Source: an uncultured Bacteroidaceae bacterium (GTDB lineage: Bacteria > Bacteroidota > Bacteroidia > Bacteroidales > Bacteroidaceae). Taken from it: a DNA stretch of 41,588 nt. Below, one piece after another: positions 1-7,654 of this stretch; the stretch's first letter is position 1; each line of letters starts with the position of its first letter. The translations under genes were made by a program, and so were the position numbers. The stretch covers positions 1 through 41,588 of the forward strand of contig CAJGDP010000016.1 of the NCBI GenBank assembly GCA_904502235.1. Direction: 5' to 3'. Below the pieces are notes generated by a model. The model was given only the letters and a program-made list of their open reading frames with translations. It was not told where the DNA came from and did not search any database.

Positions 1-469
1 AGTCTGCGTAAGAAGCGAGAGTCTTTGAGAACTCCTTCTGTGACTCCTTCATAGCCTTCTTTGCGTCGTTGTATGCAGGATCTTCCTTGTCGATACCTAC
101 TGGCTTGCCCTCCTCCTCGGGATAGAAACGGAGGTTCTCGAGCATAAGAACTTCGCCTGCCTTGAGAGCTGCAGCAGCCTCAGCTGCCTTTGCACAGTCG
201 GGAGCGAACTGAACGGCAACGCCCAATTTCTCAGAAACAGCGTCAACAATCTGGCTCAAAGAGTACTTTGCGTTTACCTTGCCCTTTGGCTTGCCCATGT
301 GTGACATAATGATGAGAGCACCACCGTCAGCAAGTACCTTCTTCAATGTGGGAAGAGCACCGCGGATACGTGTGTCGTCAGTAATTTTACCCTCTTCGTT
401 CAAGGGAACGTTGAAGTCAACACGAACGATTGCCTTTTTGCCGGCAAACTTGAAATTGTCAATTGTCAT
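1..469 (-). CDS. pgk: phosphoglycerate kinase, N-terminal part (cut by window edge)
   Basis: Glycolytic enzyme of the cytoplasm that transfers the phosphate of 1,3-bisphosphoglycerate to ADP. The reverse strand from the ATG at 469 reads into about 156 residues typical of the PGK N-terminal domain: the substrate-binding stretch VRVDFNVPL near residues 15-23, then DDTRIRGALPT, the MSHMGKPKG loop and a later LMLENLRFYPEE stretch. The frame is still open at base 1, so the C-terminal nucleotide-binding half lies outside the window. The gene stands alone here: nth upstream ends at 599, and the gap carries a TAnnTTTG-type -7 box (546-553) suited to driving pgk. Identification is near certain from these motifs. 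Confidence 0.96.
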   Translation of the reverse strand, partial: MTIDNFKFAGKKAIVRVDFNVPLNEEGKITDDTRIRGALPTLKKVLADGGALIIMSHMGKPKGKVNAKYSLSQIVDAVSEKLGVAVQFAPDCAKAAEAAAALKAGEVLMLENLRFYPEEEGKPVGIDKEDPAYNDAKKAMKESQKEFSKTLASYAD

Positions 470-545
470 GATTGAAAATTTATTTGGTTAATAATGATTT
501 AGTTCTTTTTTCAGTCTGGCTGCAGATTATACAGCCTATCTCCTA

Positions 546-553
546 CAAAGATA
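546..553 (-). promoter_or_regulatory. -7 box of the pgk promoter
   Basis: The minus strand reads TATCTTTG, an exact match to the Bacteroidota -7 consensus TAnnTTTG, about 77 bases before the pgk start. No clear TTTG is seen at -33, so only the -7 half is supported by sequence. Confidence 0.55.
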
Positions 554-598
554 GTGATTTTTAATAAAAAATACCTTATTATTAAATAATAATATTCT

Positions 599-1252
599 TC
601 AGAGTGTTTTTTTTGATTTTTTTTGGAATTCTCTGCATACTTCGGTCAAACCGCAACGGTTACATTCGGGGGTGCGTGCCTTGCACATGTATCTGCCGTG
701 CAGAATCAGCCAATGGTGTGCCTTGGGGATTATATCCTGCGGCAGGTGCTTCATAAGTTCCATCTCCACGCTGTAAGGGGTGGTGCAACGCTGTGGTACA
801 AGCCCTATGCGACGGCTTACGCGGAATACGTGTGTGTCCACTGCCATGGCGTTCCTGTCCCATACAACCGAGAGTATTACATTTGCTGTCTTGCGTCCCA
901 CGCCGGGCAGGGTGGTGAGCTCCTCCAGTGTGTCGGGTACTTCGCCGCCAAAGTCGCTGCAGAGTTTCTGCGCCATTCCCACAAGGTGCTTTGCCTTGTT
1001 GTTGGGGTATGATACACTCTTTATGTAGTTGTATATCTCGTCGGGATGCGCCTGTGCCATCTCCCAAGCGTCGGGGTAACGCGCAATCAGGTCGGGGGTA
1101 ACCATATTCACGCGCTTGTCGGTGCATTGTGCCGAGAGTATTACGGCAACAAGCAGGTCGAATGCGTTGGTATAGTTCAGCTCCGTCTCGGCAATGGGGA
1201 TTGCCTCGGCAAAATATTCGATTGCTTTTTTATATAGTTCGGATTTTTTCAT
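599..1252 (-). CDS. nth: endonuclease III (DNA glycosylase/AP lyase)
   Basis: Base-excision repair enzyme that removes oxidised pyrimidines and cleaves the abasic site. The 217-residue protein has the usual length. It carries the helix-hairpin-helix LPGVGRK at 115-121 with the catalytic lysine K121, the catalytic aspartate D139 in VDTHVFRVSRR, and the C-terminal 4Fe-4S loop with C190, C197, C200 and C206 (C-x6-C-x2-C-x5-C). All key residues are present. It lies 53 bases after the histidine phosphatase gene on the same strand, but a strong intrinsic terminator sits in that gap. Its mRNA must therefore come from readthrough or from a promoter inside the phosphatase gene. Start ATG at 1252. Confidence 0.97.
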   Translation of the reverse strand: MKKSELYKKAIEYFAEAIPIAETELNYTNAFDLLVAVILSAQCTDKRVNMVTPDLIARYPDAWEMAQAHPDEIYNYIKSVSYPNNKAKHLVGMAQKLCSDFGGEVPDTLEELTTLPGVGRKTANVILSVVWDRNAMAVDTHVFRVSRRIGLVPQRCTTPYSVEMELMKHLPQDIIPKAHHWLILHGRYMCKARTPECNRCGLTEVCREFQKKSKKTL

Positions 1253-1265
1253 CTTGTTCTATATA

Positions 1266-1300
1266 TAAAAAACAGTTTCCCGCGCATGGCGGAAAACTGT
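1266..1300 (-). terminator. intrinsic terminator after the histidine phosphatase gene
   Basis: On the minus strand a 12-bp stem (ACAGTTTTCCGC pairing with GCGGGAAACTGT, one G-T pair) with a 5-base loop is followed at once by a run of T. It lies 5 bases after the phosphatase stop and only about 20 bases before the nth start, so it separates the two genes transcriptionally. Confidence 0.85.
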
Positions 1301-1305
1301 CTATC

Positions 1306-1806
1306 TTATACTATAAACTCTCTTATCTCGCAGTTTCCGAAGAGCGTTACGTCGCGGTGGGTTACGCCTTTTATCTCGGCTTCCATTATGCGGCAGAAGA
1401 ATCCGTGGCTGAAGGCAAGTATCTTTTTGCCAGGGTATTCATTGCGTACTTTGTCGAGGAATTTGTGGGCACGTTCCTTCATCGATTCCTCGGTCTCCAC
1501 GGTTTCGTTGTAGACTGCGCCTTTGATTGGTGTGCCGGCAAGGTTTCCAAGGTCGCGTTCGCGCAACAGGGGTTCCTTTATAAAGGTGCAGTCAATGCCC
1601 TGGAGGGCTATCTCTGCGGTGTCGAGGCAACGCTTCAGGTCGCTGCAGAGCACCACGTCGAACTCAAGTTCTGCAATGCGCGGGCGCAGGGAATGTGCCT
1701 GCTCGATGCCGAGCTCCGACAGGTGTCCGGGTGTCTGTCCCTGGAACAATCCTTTTGAGTTTTCTATTGTCTCGCCGTGGCGAGTCATGTATATTGTTGT
1801 TGCCAT
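1306..1806 (-). CDS. histidine phosphatase family protein (phosphoglycerate mutase-like)
   Basis: A 166-residue member of the histidine phosphatase superfamily. The phospho-accepting histidine lies in the N-terminal TRHGET motif (H10), and the second catalytic histidine in FSHGFF near residue 134. The N-terminal layout (RHGET, then a FQGQTPGHLSELG stretch) resembles the GpmB/CobC group of small phosphatases. The substrate cannot be told from sequence; CobC-type, broad-specificity sugar phosphatase and others are possible. It begins 3 bases after the pheS stop, so the two genes are surely cotranscribed. A strong terminator follows it. Confidence 0.85.
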   Translation of the reverse strand: MATTIYMTRHGETIENSKGLFQGQTPGHLSELGIEQAHSLRPRIAELEFDVVLCSDLKRCLDTAEIALQGIDCTFIKEPLLRERDLGNLAGTPIKGAVYNETVETEESMKERAHKFLDKVRNEYPGKKILAFSHGFFCRIMEAEIKGVTHRDVTLFGNCEIREFIV

Positions 1807-1809
1807 GGC

Positions 1810-2829
1810 TTAGTTCGCGCTCTCGAAGAGTTTGAGGAAACGTACGTCGTTCTCGCTGAAGAGACGGAGGTCCTTTACCTGATATTTGAGGTTGGTGATA
1901 CGCTCTATACCCATACCGAATGCGTAACCTGAATACTCTTTGCTGTCGATGCCACAGAGTTCAAGTACGTTGGGGTCTACCATACCGCAACCAAGAATCT
2001 CGACCCAGCCTGTGTTCTTGCAGAATGGGCATCCCTTGCCACCACAGATGTTGCAGCTGATGTCCATCTCGGCACTTGGCTCGGTGAATGGGAAGTATGA
2101 TGGGCGCAGACGTATCTTTGTGTCCTTGCCGAACATCTCCTGTGCAAAAAGCAACAGCACTTGCTTCAAATCGGTGAACGATACGTTCTTGTCGATGTAA
2201 AGACCTTCCAACTGGTGGAAGAAGCAGTGTGCGCGGTAGCTTATGGCTTCGTTACGGTAAACGCGGCCCGGTGCAATGATGCGGATTGGGGGCTGGCTTG
2301 TCTCCATAACGCGGCTCTGTACGCTACTGGTGTGTGTACGGAGTATAATGTCGGGGTGAGCTTCGATGAAGAATGTGTCCTGCATGTCGCGTGCGGGGTG
2401 GTCTTCGGCAAAGTTCATTGATGAGAATACGTGCCAGTCGTCTTCCACCTCCACTCCGTTTGCGATTGAGAATCCCAGACGTGCAAAGATGTCGATAATC
2501 TCGTTCTTTACAATTGAAAGGGGGTGGCGTGTACCGAGCACGGTGGGGTACGATGGACGTGTGAGGTCTATTTCGCACTGTTCCTCCTCTCTGTTCTCTA
2601 TTTGCTCCTTAAGGGCGTTGAACTGCTCCTGGATGGCGTTCTTGAGCTCGTTGAGCTTTACGCCCACCTCTCTTTTCTGTTCGGCGGGCACTTCGCGGAA
2701 CTGTGCCATAAGGTTGTTGATTATACCTTTCTTGCTCAGATACTTCAGACGGAGTGCTTCGAGCTCTTCGGCATTTGTTGCTGTTGTGCCTTTAATCTCT
2801 TCGAAAAGACTGTTTATCTGTTCTATCAT
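1810..2829 (-). CDS. pheS: phenylalanyl-tRNA synthetase alpha subunit
   Basis: Catalytic alpha chain of the alpha2-beta2 enzyme that charges tRNA-Phe. The 339-residue length is normal. The N-terminal coiled-coil arm covers about residues 1-85. The class II core follows, with RPSYPTVLGTRHPL, motif 2 around YRNEAISYRAHCFFHQLEGL and motif 3 in AFGMGIERI, then the family ending DLRLFSENDVRFL. A CNICGGKGCPFC stretch contributes four cysteines. The beta-subunit gene pheT is not next to it; the neighbour downstream is a histidine phosphatase 3 bases away. A TAnnTTTG-type box (2880-2887) precedes the gene. Confidence 0.97.
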   Translation of the reverse strand: MIEQINSLFEEIKGTTATNAEELEALRLKYLSKKGIINNLMAQFREVPAEQKREVGVKLNELKNAIQEQFNALKEQIENREEEQCEIDLTRPSYPTVLGTRHPLSIVKNEIIDIFARLGFSIANGVEVEDDWHVFSSMNFAEDHPARDMQDTFFIEAHPDIILRTHTSSVQSRVMETSQPPIRIIAPGRVYRNEAISYRAHCFFHQLEGLYIDKNVSFTDLKQVLLLFAQEMFGKDTKIRLRPSYFPFTEPSAEMDISCNICGGKGCPFCKNTGWVEILGCGMVDPNVLELCGIDSKEYSGYAFGMGIERITNLKYQVKDLRLFSENDVRFLKLFESAN

Positions 2830-2879
2830 ATTTTTTGATGTTTTGTCAACTTATGTTGTCTGTTATTTATTCTAATTCG

Positions 2880-2887
2880 CAAAGTTA
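2880..2887 (-). promoter_or_regulatory. -7 box of the pheS promoter
   Basis: The minus strand reads TAACTTTG, matching TAnnTTTG, about 50 bases before the pheS start. A matching -33 TTTG is not clear. It lies in the divergent region shared with the RelA/SpoT gene. Confidence 0.5.
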
Positions 2888-3012
2888 ATAAATTAAGATG
2901 GAAATTCGGGCTACGCGGGCGGATAAAATGTATATAATTTAGCGCGTGAATGCAATTTTTCATTTTTTGAATATTTTTTTCTTTTATTTTGAAATAAAAT
3001 CGTGGAAATTAT

Positions 3013-3042
3013 TTTGCTGTTGATGTTTTTTTACCAATTTTG
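3013..3042 (+). promoter_or_regulatory. candidate promoter of the RelA/SpoT operon
   Basis: TTTG at 3013-3016, an 18-base spacer and CAATTTTG at 3035-3042 (one mismatch to TAnnTTTG). It ends about 41 bases before the start codon at 3084. Confidence 0.4.
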
Positions 3043-3083
3043 CGCTTTATGAGGGTAATATGTCCATAATCAAAGTTTGAACC

Positions 3084-4952
3084 ATGGAATATCAGAAGAT
3101 TGATAAGGAAGTTGATGGCTTGCTCGAAAGATTGGAGCGCCGTCTCTCTGCCGAGGATATAAGAAGAATTGCCGATGCGTATGCTCTGGCACGTGAGGCT
3201 CATATGGAGCAGCGTCGCAAGTCGGGCGAACCGTATATAATGCATCCTGTTGCCGTCGCAAAGATTGTTGCCGAGGAACTGCGTCTGGGGGCGAATCCCA
3301 TAATTGCTGCTTTCCTGCACGATGTGGTGGAGGATACCAACTATACGATAGAGGATATACGCGAGCGTTTCGGTGATGATGTGGCATTCCTTGTGGATGT
3401 TGTTACAAAGAAGAAAAAGATTGTTGCGGCAAACTCTTCGAGCCAGATTGACAACTATAAGCAGATGCTCAACTCGCTGCATTATGATATCCGTGCTTTG
3501 CTTATCAAACTTTCCGACCGCTTGCATAACATGCGCACGCTCAACAGCATGCGTCCCGACAAGCAGATGAAAATTGCCGGAGAAACGGACTATTTCTATG
3601 CTCCGCTGGCACACCGTCTGGGACTTTATTACATCAAGCGCGAGATGGAGAATCTCTCGTTCCGATACCGTTGTCCAAGGGATTATGCTTTCCTTGAAAA
3701 CGAACTGGAAAAGGAGATAAAGGAGCGTGAGCCGGGGCTCAAGTCTTTTATGTTCGAGATTGAACGTCTGCTCGAAAACAACGATATCTTTATGGCGCAT
3801 ACCGAACTCTATTCGCGCGGACCTTACAGCGCGTGGCGCAAGATGCATAGTTCGGGATGTGATTTCAAGCATGTCGAGGGTAAGTATTATATAAGAATAA
3901 TCTATCCGAATACGCACGACTATTCCGAAAAGGATATGAGCTTGAAGATATACTCAATCCTCACCGACCGTTTCAAAGAGAAACCGGGCAGTGTGGCAAA
4001 TTTCATCGATTCGCCAAAGGAGAACGGTTATCAGAGCTATCATGTGAAGCTGCTGAATCCGCAGGGCACATGGGAAGAGGTACATATATCTTCGGAGCGT
4101 ATGATACGCAAGTCGCAGTATGGCTGTATAGCGGAGAGCACCGAAACCACAATTACAAACTGGCTCGAGAAGTTCAAGCATGTGCTTCAGGATATGGCAA
4201 CCCGTGGTAAGGAGGTGGAGTATATGGACGGTGTGACTTCGTCATTCTATAATGATGATATAATCGCCTATACTCCCGAGGGTAAGGAAGTTGTTCTTCC
4301 AAAGGGTGCTACGGCTCTCGACTTTGCCTTTGAGATACACAGTGAGCTCGGTTTGCATGCGCAGTATGCACGCATCAACGGCTTGCTATCGTCGGTAAAG
4401 ACCGAACTGGAGCGTGGAGATGTGGTGGAGATTGGTTGCAACGAAAACATAAACCCAAAGAAGGACTGGTTATCGGCTGTTTCCACCTACAAGGCAAAGA
4501 CACGAATAAACAATTTCCTTAACAAGCAGCGCAAATTGCAATACGACCGTTGTGAGGTCTGTCGTCCGTTGCCCGGCGACGAGGTAATCGGTTTCAAGAA
4601 TCCCGACGGTTCCATTTCAATCCATAGACGCGACTGTAAATCTGCCATACGTCTTGCTTCGCAACATGGCGACGATATCATCGCTGTGAACTTTGAGGAG
4701 GACCGCGAGTTCCTGTATCCTGTGAAGATAGATATTGTGGTTATTGACCGCTATCATCTGCTTGTAGACCTTATCGACTGCATTACAAACAAGCTGCAGC
4801 TGTCGCTTACCCGAATATGCACCGAGAGCCGCGATGAGATTGGATACTGTACAATGGAGTTCCCTGTACACTCTTCGGCTGAACTGCAGGAGGTTATAAA
4901 CAATATATCCCAGATTGAGGGTGTTGAAGAGGTAAAACAGAGTGTTGAATAA
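3084..4952 (+). CDS. RelA/SpoT family (p)ppGpp hydrolase with degraded synthetase domain
   Basis: Stringent-response enzyme of the long RSH type, 622 residues against the usual 700-750. The N-terminal HD hydrolase domain is intact: H54, HD at 79-80, ED at 83-84, and DRLHNMRTL with D145. The synthetase domain (about 225-355) keeps its outline, with NGYQS at 314-318. Its catalytic motifs have changed, however. The usual RFKD/EFDD before NGYQS reads SVAN, the usual EIQIRT reads EVHISS, the usual GR-K-YSIY stretch reads RGPYSAW, and the acidic residue before the IRII strand is missing. A TGS domain (about 390-452), a zinc-finger-like C490/C493/H514/C518 segment and a C-terminal ACT domain (about 545-620) follow. 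By inference it degrades but does not make (p)ppGpp, so another synthetase should exist elsewhere. Two secreted-protein genes follow within 18 bases. Confidence 0.9.
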   Translation: MEYQKIDKEVDGLLERLERRLSAEDIRRIADAYALAREAHMEQRRKSGEPYIMHPVAVAKIVAEELRLGANPIIAAFLHDVVEDTNYTIEDIRERFGDDVAFLVDVVTKKKKIVAANSSSQIDNYKQMLNSLHYDIRALLIKLSDRLHNMRTLNSMRPDKQMKIAGETDYFYAPLAHRLGLYYIKREMENLSFRYRCPRDYAFLENELEKEIKEREPGLKSFMFEIERLLENNDIFMAHTELYSRGPYSAWRKMHSSGCDFKHVEGKYYIRIIYPNTHDYSEKDMSLKIYSILTDRFKEKPGSVANFIDSPKENGYQSYHVKLLNPQGTWEEVHISSERMIRKSQYGCIAESTETTITNWLEKFKHVLQDMATRGKEVEYMDGVTSSFYNDDIIAYTPEGKEVVLPKGATALDFAFEIHSELGLHAQYARINGLLSSVKTELERGDVVEIGCNENINPKKDWLSAVSTYKAKTRINNFLNKQRKLQYDRCEVCRPLPGDEVIGFKNPDGSISIHRRDCKSAIRLASQHGDDIIAVNFEEDREFLYPVKIDIVVIDRYHLLVDLIDCITNKLQLSLTRICTESRDEIGYCTMEFPVHSSAELQEVINNISQIEGVEEVKQSVE

Positions 4953-4970
4953 AACTATATTTGATAAACT

Positions 4971-5444
4971 ATGAGAAAATTACTATTTGCTATTTTGCTT
5001 ATCTCCTTCTCGGCAATATCGTTTGCACAAAATAAGGAGGTGTTGAGCATATTGATGAAGGATGGCAGTCAGGTGTGTTTCCTTTTGGCGGAAAAACCGC
5101 TGATTACTTTTGCCGGTGATGACGTTAAGGTTGTTTCCGACACCGATGAGGCTGTCATCAAGCGCGAGAATGTGGAAAAGTTCGAGTTTATAGAGGAGTT
5201 GCCGTCGTCTGTCGGGAATGTTGACGAACAGGTTCGCGAAAATTTTGAACTTGCAGGCAATGTAATCCATGTAAGTGGCTTGGAACCCGGTTGCAAGGTT
5301 TTGCTCTATAAGGTAAACGGTGAACTTGTGATGTCGGCTGTTGCGAACGACGGCGGCGCTGCCGTTATCTCCATAGATGCCTTGTCAAAGGGTGTGTATC
5401 TTGTTAATTATAATGAAACAACCATCAAATTTATAAAGCTATGA
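4971..5444 (+). CDS. small secreted protein with T9SS-like C-terminal sorting domain
   Basis: A 157-residue exported protein of unknown function. It begins with a signal peptide (charged MRKLL, hydrophobic core, cut near SFAQ at 20). Residues 25-73 form a module with a KDG turn, an AEKPLITF strand and an ending VEKFEF; the same 49-residue module occurs twice in the protein at 14378-15064. The last 70 residues resemble the Por secretion system (T9SS type A) sorting domain: beta-rich, a KGVYLV strand near the end and a basic tail KFIKL. It lies 18 bases after the RelA/SpoT gene and overlaps the next gene by 4 bases (ATGA), so translation of the pair is coupled. The sorting-domain assignment is by pattern only. 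Confidence 0.75.
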   Translation: MRKLLFAILLISFSAISFAQNKEVLSILMKDGSQVCFLLAEKPLITFAGDDVKVVSDTDEAVIKRENVEKFEFIEELPSSVGNVDEQVRENFELAGNVIHVSGLEPGCKVLLYKVNGELVMSAVANDGGAAVISIDALSKGVYLVNYNETTIKFIKL

Positions 5445-6685
5445 AAAAACTTATACCAATGTTGATATTGTCGCTTTTTGTGGCGACGGTTTCTGCCCAA
5501 TCGCAGAAGCATGTTATGTGTATTACTTTGTCGGATGGCAAGGTTGTTAAATACGAGGTTGACAACGTTGAAAAGATGTGGTTCGATGTCGTGTCGGCAT
5601 TGGAATTCCCCAAGGCGGACAATTCCAAGACTCTTAATGTGGGTGACCCAGCGGCAAGTGTGCGCCAGTTGCTCAACAAGGCGGGTATCGCATGTACCGA
5701 TACCATGGGAAGAATAAAGATTGCCGATGATGAGTACCTGGAAATCAAGAATTTTACCGACAAACTTGTGACGGGTTTAACAAAACAGAAGGATATACAT
5801 GACAAGTGTTTCGCATGGATTCGTGAAAATATCAAATACAATCAGGCTGATAACGATCCGTATCCTGTGTTTGTGAATAAAGAGGCTGTTTGCCAGGGAT
5901 ACGCAAATCTGCTGTTCGTGATGTTGCATAGCCAGGGTGTTCCTGTGATGGTTGTAAACGGTATGCTTGACCCTGTTGGAGGACATGCGTGGAACTATGT
6001 TAATTGCGATGGTATATGGTATGTGAGCGACCCAACAAACGGTAATGTTTATCTCATTAGCAATATGGACGGTTACACCGGCGGTTACTACAAGCTTTTG
6101 CCATGGTCGATGGACGTTGCCTTGTTCAAGGAGAGTGGTTGCTGGTTCGATTTTCTGGACCGCAGACTCAATGTATGTAAGGTTGTAACCGAGGAGAGTG
6201 CTTTGGTTGTGCCATACAGTGTTGGTGGTTTCAAGGTGACTTCGTTCAACCCTACATCGGAATTGCCTTCAAATGTGCGTGAATTGTATCTTGGCAAGAA
6301 TATAGATTATCTGGGAGAGGGAAATTCTATGGGATTGCTATTGCAGAAATCTAATCTCGAATATGTCTATGTAGACCCTGAAAATACAGAATTCCGCAGT
6401 TATGCCGGAGTGGTCTATTACTCCTATGCAACAGTACCCGTGTATATACCTTCTGCTATGAAACATCTGGAACTTATGCCAATGGAAACTGTGGAGAAGA
6501 ATACTGTCTACTATCACAACGAAGTTGAGGAGATTGTGTTTGCCGAAGGCACAAAGACTATTGAGGCATGGGCGGTTGAGGAATGCCCCAACCTGAAGGT
6601 TGCATACATCCCCGAAAGTACTACGGTTGCCGATAACGCATTTATGTATGTGCATCCCGATTTCAAGATAGTACGTACAAAATAA
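5441..6685 (+). CDS. secreted transglutaminase-like protein with LRR-type C-terminus
   Basis: A 414-residue exported protein: signal peptide of about 20 residues, then a short DG-containing strand pair ending VEKMWF, related to the module of its neighbour. A transglutaminase-like core spans about 70-205. The cysteine-histidine-aspartate triad appears as C151 in KEAVCQGYANL, H182 in GGHAWNYV and D197 in SDPTNG, all in the right order and spacing. Residues about 265-410 resemble the irregular leucine-rich repeats of BspA-type surface proteins (VRELYLG, LEYVYVDPENTEF, VEEIVFAEGTKTI, LKVAYIPESTTV). It may cleave or crosslink protein or peptidoglycan-linked peptides outside the cytoplasm; the substrate is unknown. 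Translationally coupled to the gene before it, and followed by a bidirectional terminator. Confidence 0.82.
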   Translation: MKKLIPMLILSLFVATVSAQSQKHVMCITLSDGKVVKYEVDNVEKMWFDVVSALEFPKADNSKTLNVGDPAASVRQLLNKAGIACTDTMGRIKIADDEYLEIKNFTDKLVTGLTKQKDIHDKCFAWIRENIKYNQADNDPYPVFVNKEAVCQGYANLLFVMLHSQGVPVMVVNGMLDPVGGHAWNYVNCDGIWYVSDPTNGNVYLISNMDGYTGGYYKLLPWSMDVALFKESGCWFDFLDRRLNVCKVVTEESALVVPYSVGGFKVTSFNPTSELPSNVRELYLGKNIDYLGEGNSMGLLLQKSNLEYVYVDPENTEFRSYAGVVYYSYATVPVYIPSAMKHLELMPMETVEKNTVYYHNEVEEIVFAEGTKTIEAWAVEECPNLKVAYIPESTTVADNAFMYVHPDFKIVRTK

Positions 6686-6690
6686 ACCAT

Positions 6691-6726
6691 AAAAAAAGTT
6701 GTTGCCGTCGGCAACAACTTTTTTTT
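6691..6726. terminator. bidirectional intrinsic terminator
   Basis: An A-run, an 11-bp stem AAGTTGTTGCC with loop GTC and arm GGCAACAACTT, then a T-run. It is symmetric and serves both the plus-strand operon ending at 6685 and rnz, whose stop codon (6725-6727) overlaps its edge. Stem style and GTC loop match the terminator at 22328-22356. Confidence 0.9.
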
Positions 6727-7639
6727 ATATCTCAAGGAGCAATCCTTCGTTGGCACATATACTGTCGGGGAATATTTCGCGTGCCTCTTTCTGCAGTATC
6801 TCTTCGTCGTCGTATCTTGATGAGAAGTGTCCTATGACGAGTCTCTTTACACCTGCTTTAAGGGCTATCCCGGCTGCCTCGCTTGCTGTGCTGTGGTGAG
6901 TTACTTTGGCACGTTCCTTTTCGCTTTCAGCAAAGGTGGCTTCGTGGTAGAGCAAGTCGACACCTTGAATGTATTCGCAGATTTCAGGACATGGACGTGT
7001 GTCGCTGCAATAGGCGTAGCTGCGCGACGGGTCGGCATCCTTGGTGAGCCGGCTGTTGGGTATTATGTCGCCGTCGGGGGTGGTGTAGTCGGCACCGTCC
7101 TTTATGCTCTGACGCATGAATATGGGGATGTTGTAGAAGTTCACCATCTCTCCTATGAGGTGTCTTCTTTTGGGTTTCTCCCTGAACAGGAATCCGCAAC
7201 ATGGCATCCGGTGATTAAGAGGCAATGTTTCCACGGTTATGGTGTTGTCCTCGTAAATTATGCTGTGTTTGCCTGCATCTATCCCATGGAAGAAGAGCGG
7301 ATACTTTATATCCTTGCAGTAGAAGTCGAGCTGTGGCTTCATTACCTTCTCGAGCATGGGGTCGGCATATATATGCAACGGTGCAGTGCGTCCTAACAGT
7401 CCGAATGTGGATATAAGTCCAATGAGTCCGAAGCTGTGGTCGCCATGCAGGTGTGATATGAATATGTGGTTTATGAACGAGAAGTGTATGTGCTGACGGC
7501 GGAGCTGCAACTGTGTGCCCTCTCCACAGTCTATCATGAACTGTTTGTTGCCAATCCTTATTACTTGCGAACTGGCATTATGGCGTGTGGTGGGCAATGC
7601 CGAACCACACCCCAATATATGTACGTCGAACTGTTCCAT
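6725..7639 (-). CDS. rnz: ribonuclease Z (tRNA 3' processing endonuclease)
   Basis: Metallo-beta-lactamase fold endonuclease that trims the 3' trailer of tRNA precursors. This matters here because the two tRNA genes in this window encode no CCA. The protein has 304 residues, the normal length of the short form. It shows the N-terminal LGCGSALPTTRHNASSQ stretch, the zinc motif HLHGDH at 63-68 after FISH, an adjacent FGLIGLISTFGLLGR exosite-side segment, and later YCSDTRP, HEATF and the final GHFSSRYDD. All fit RNase Z. It follows the DUF1295 gene by 15 bases on the same strand. Confidence 0.95.
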   Translation of the reverse strand: MEQFDVHILGCGSALPTTRHNASSQVIRIGNKQFMIDCGEGTQLQLRRQHIHFSFINHIFISHLHGDHSFGLIGLISTFGLLGRTAPLHIYADPMLEKVMKPQLDFYCKDIKYPLFFHGIDAGKHSIIYEDNTITVETLPLNHRMPCCGFLFREKPKRRHLIGEMVNFYNIPIFMRQSIKDGADYTTPDGDIIPNSRLTKDADPSRSYAYCSDTRPCPEICEYIQGVDLLYHEATFAESEKERAKVTHHSTASEAAGIALKAGVKRLVIGHFSSRYDDEEILQKEAREIFPDSICANEGLLLEI

Positions 7640-7654
7640 TCTACTGTTCTGTCG

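Noticed and set aside
660..1127. 155-residue frame inside nth
   Set aside because: Other-frame shadow of a clearly conserved gene, with composition biased to Arg and His and no motif.
2161..2421. Plus-strand frame within pheS
   Set aside because: Shadow frame opposite a conserved synthetase; no start context or motif.
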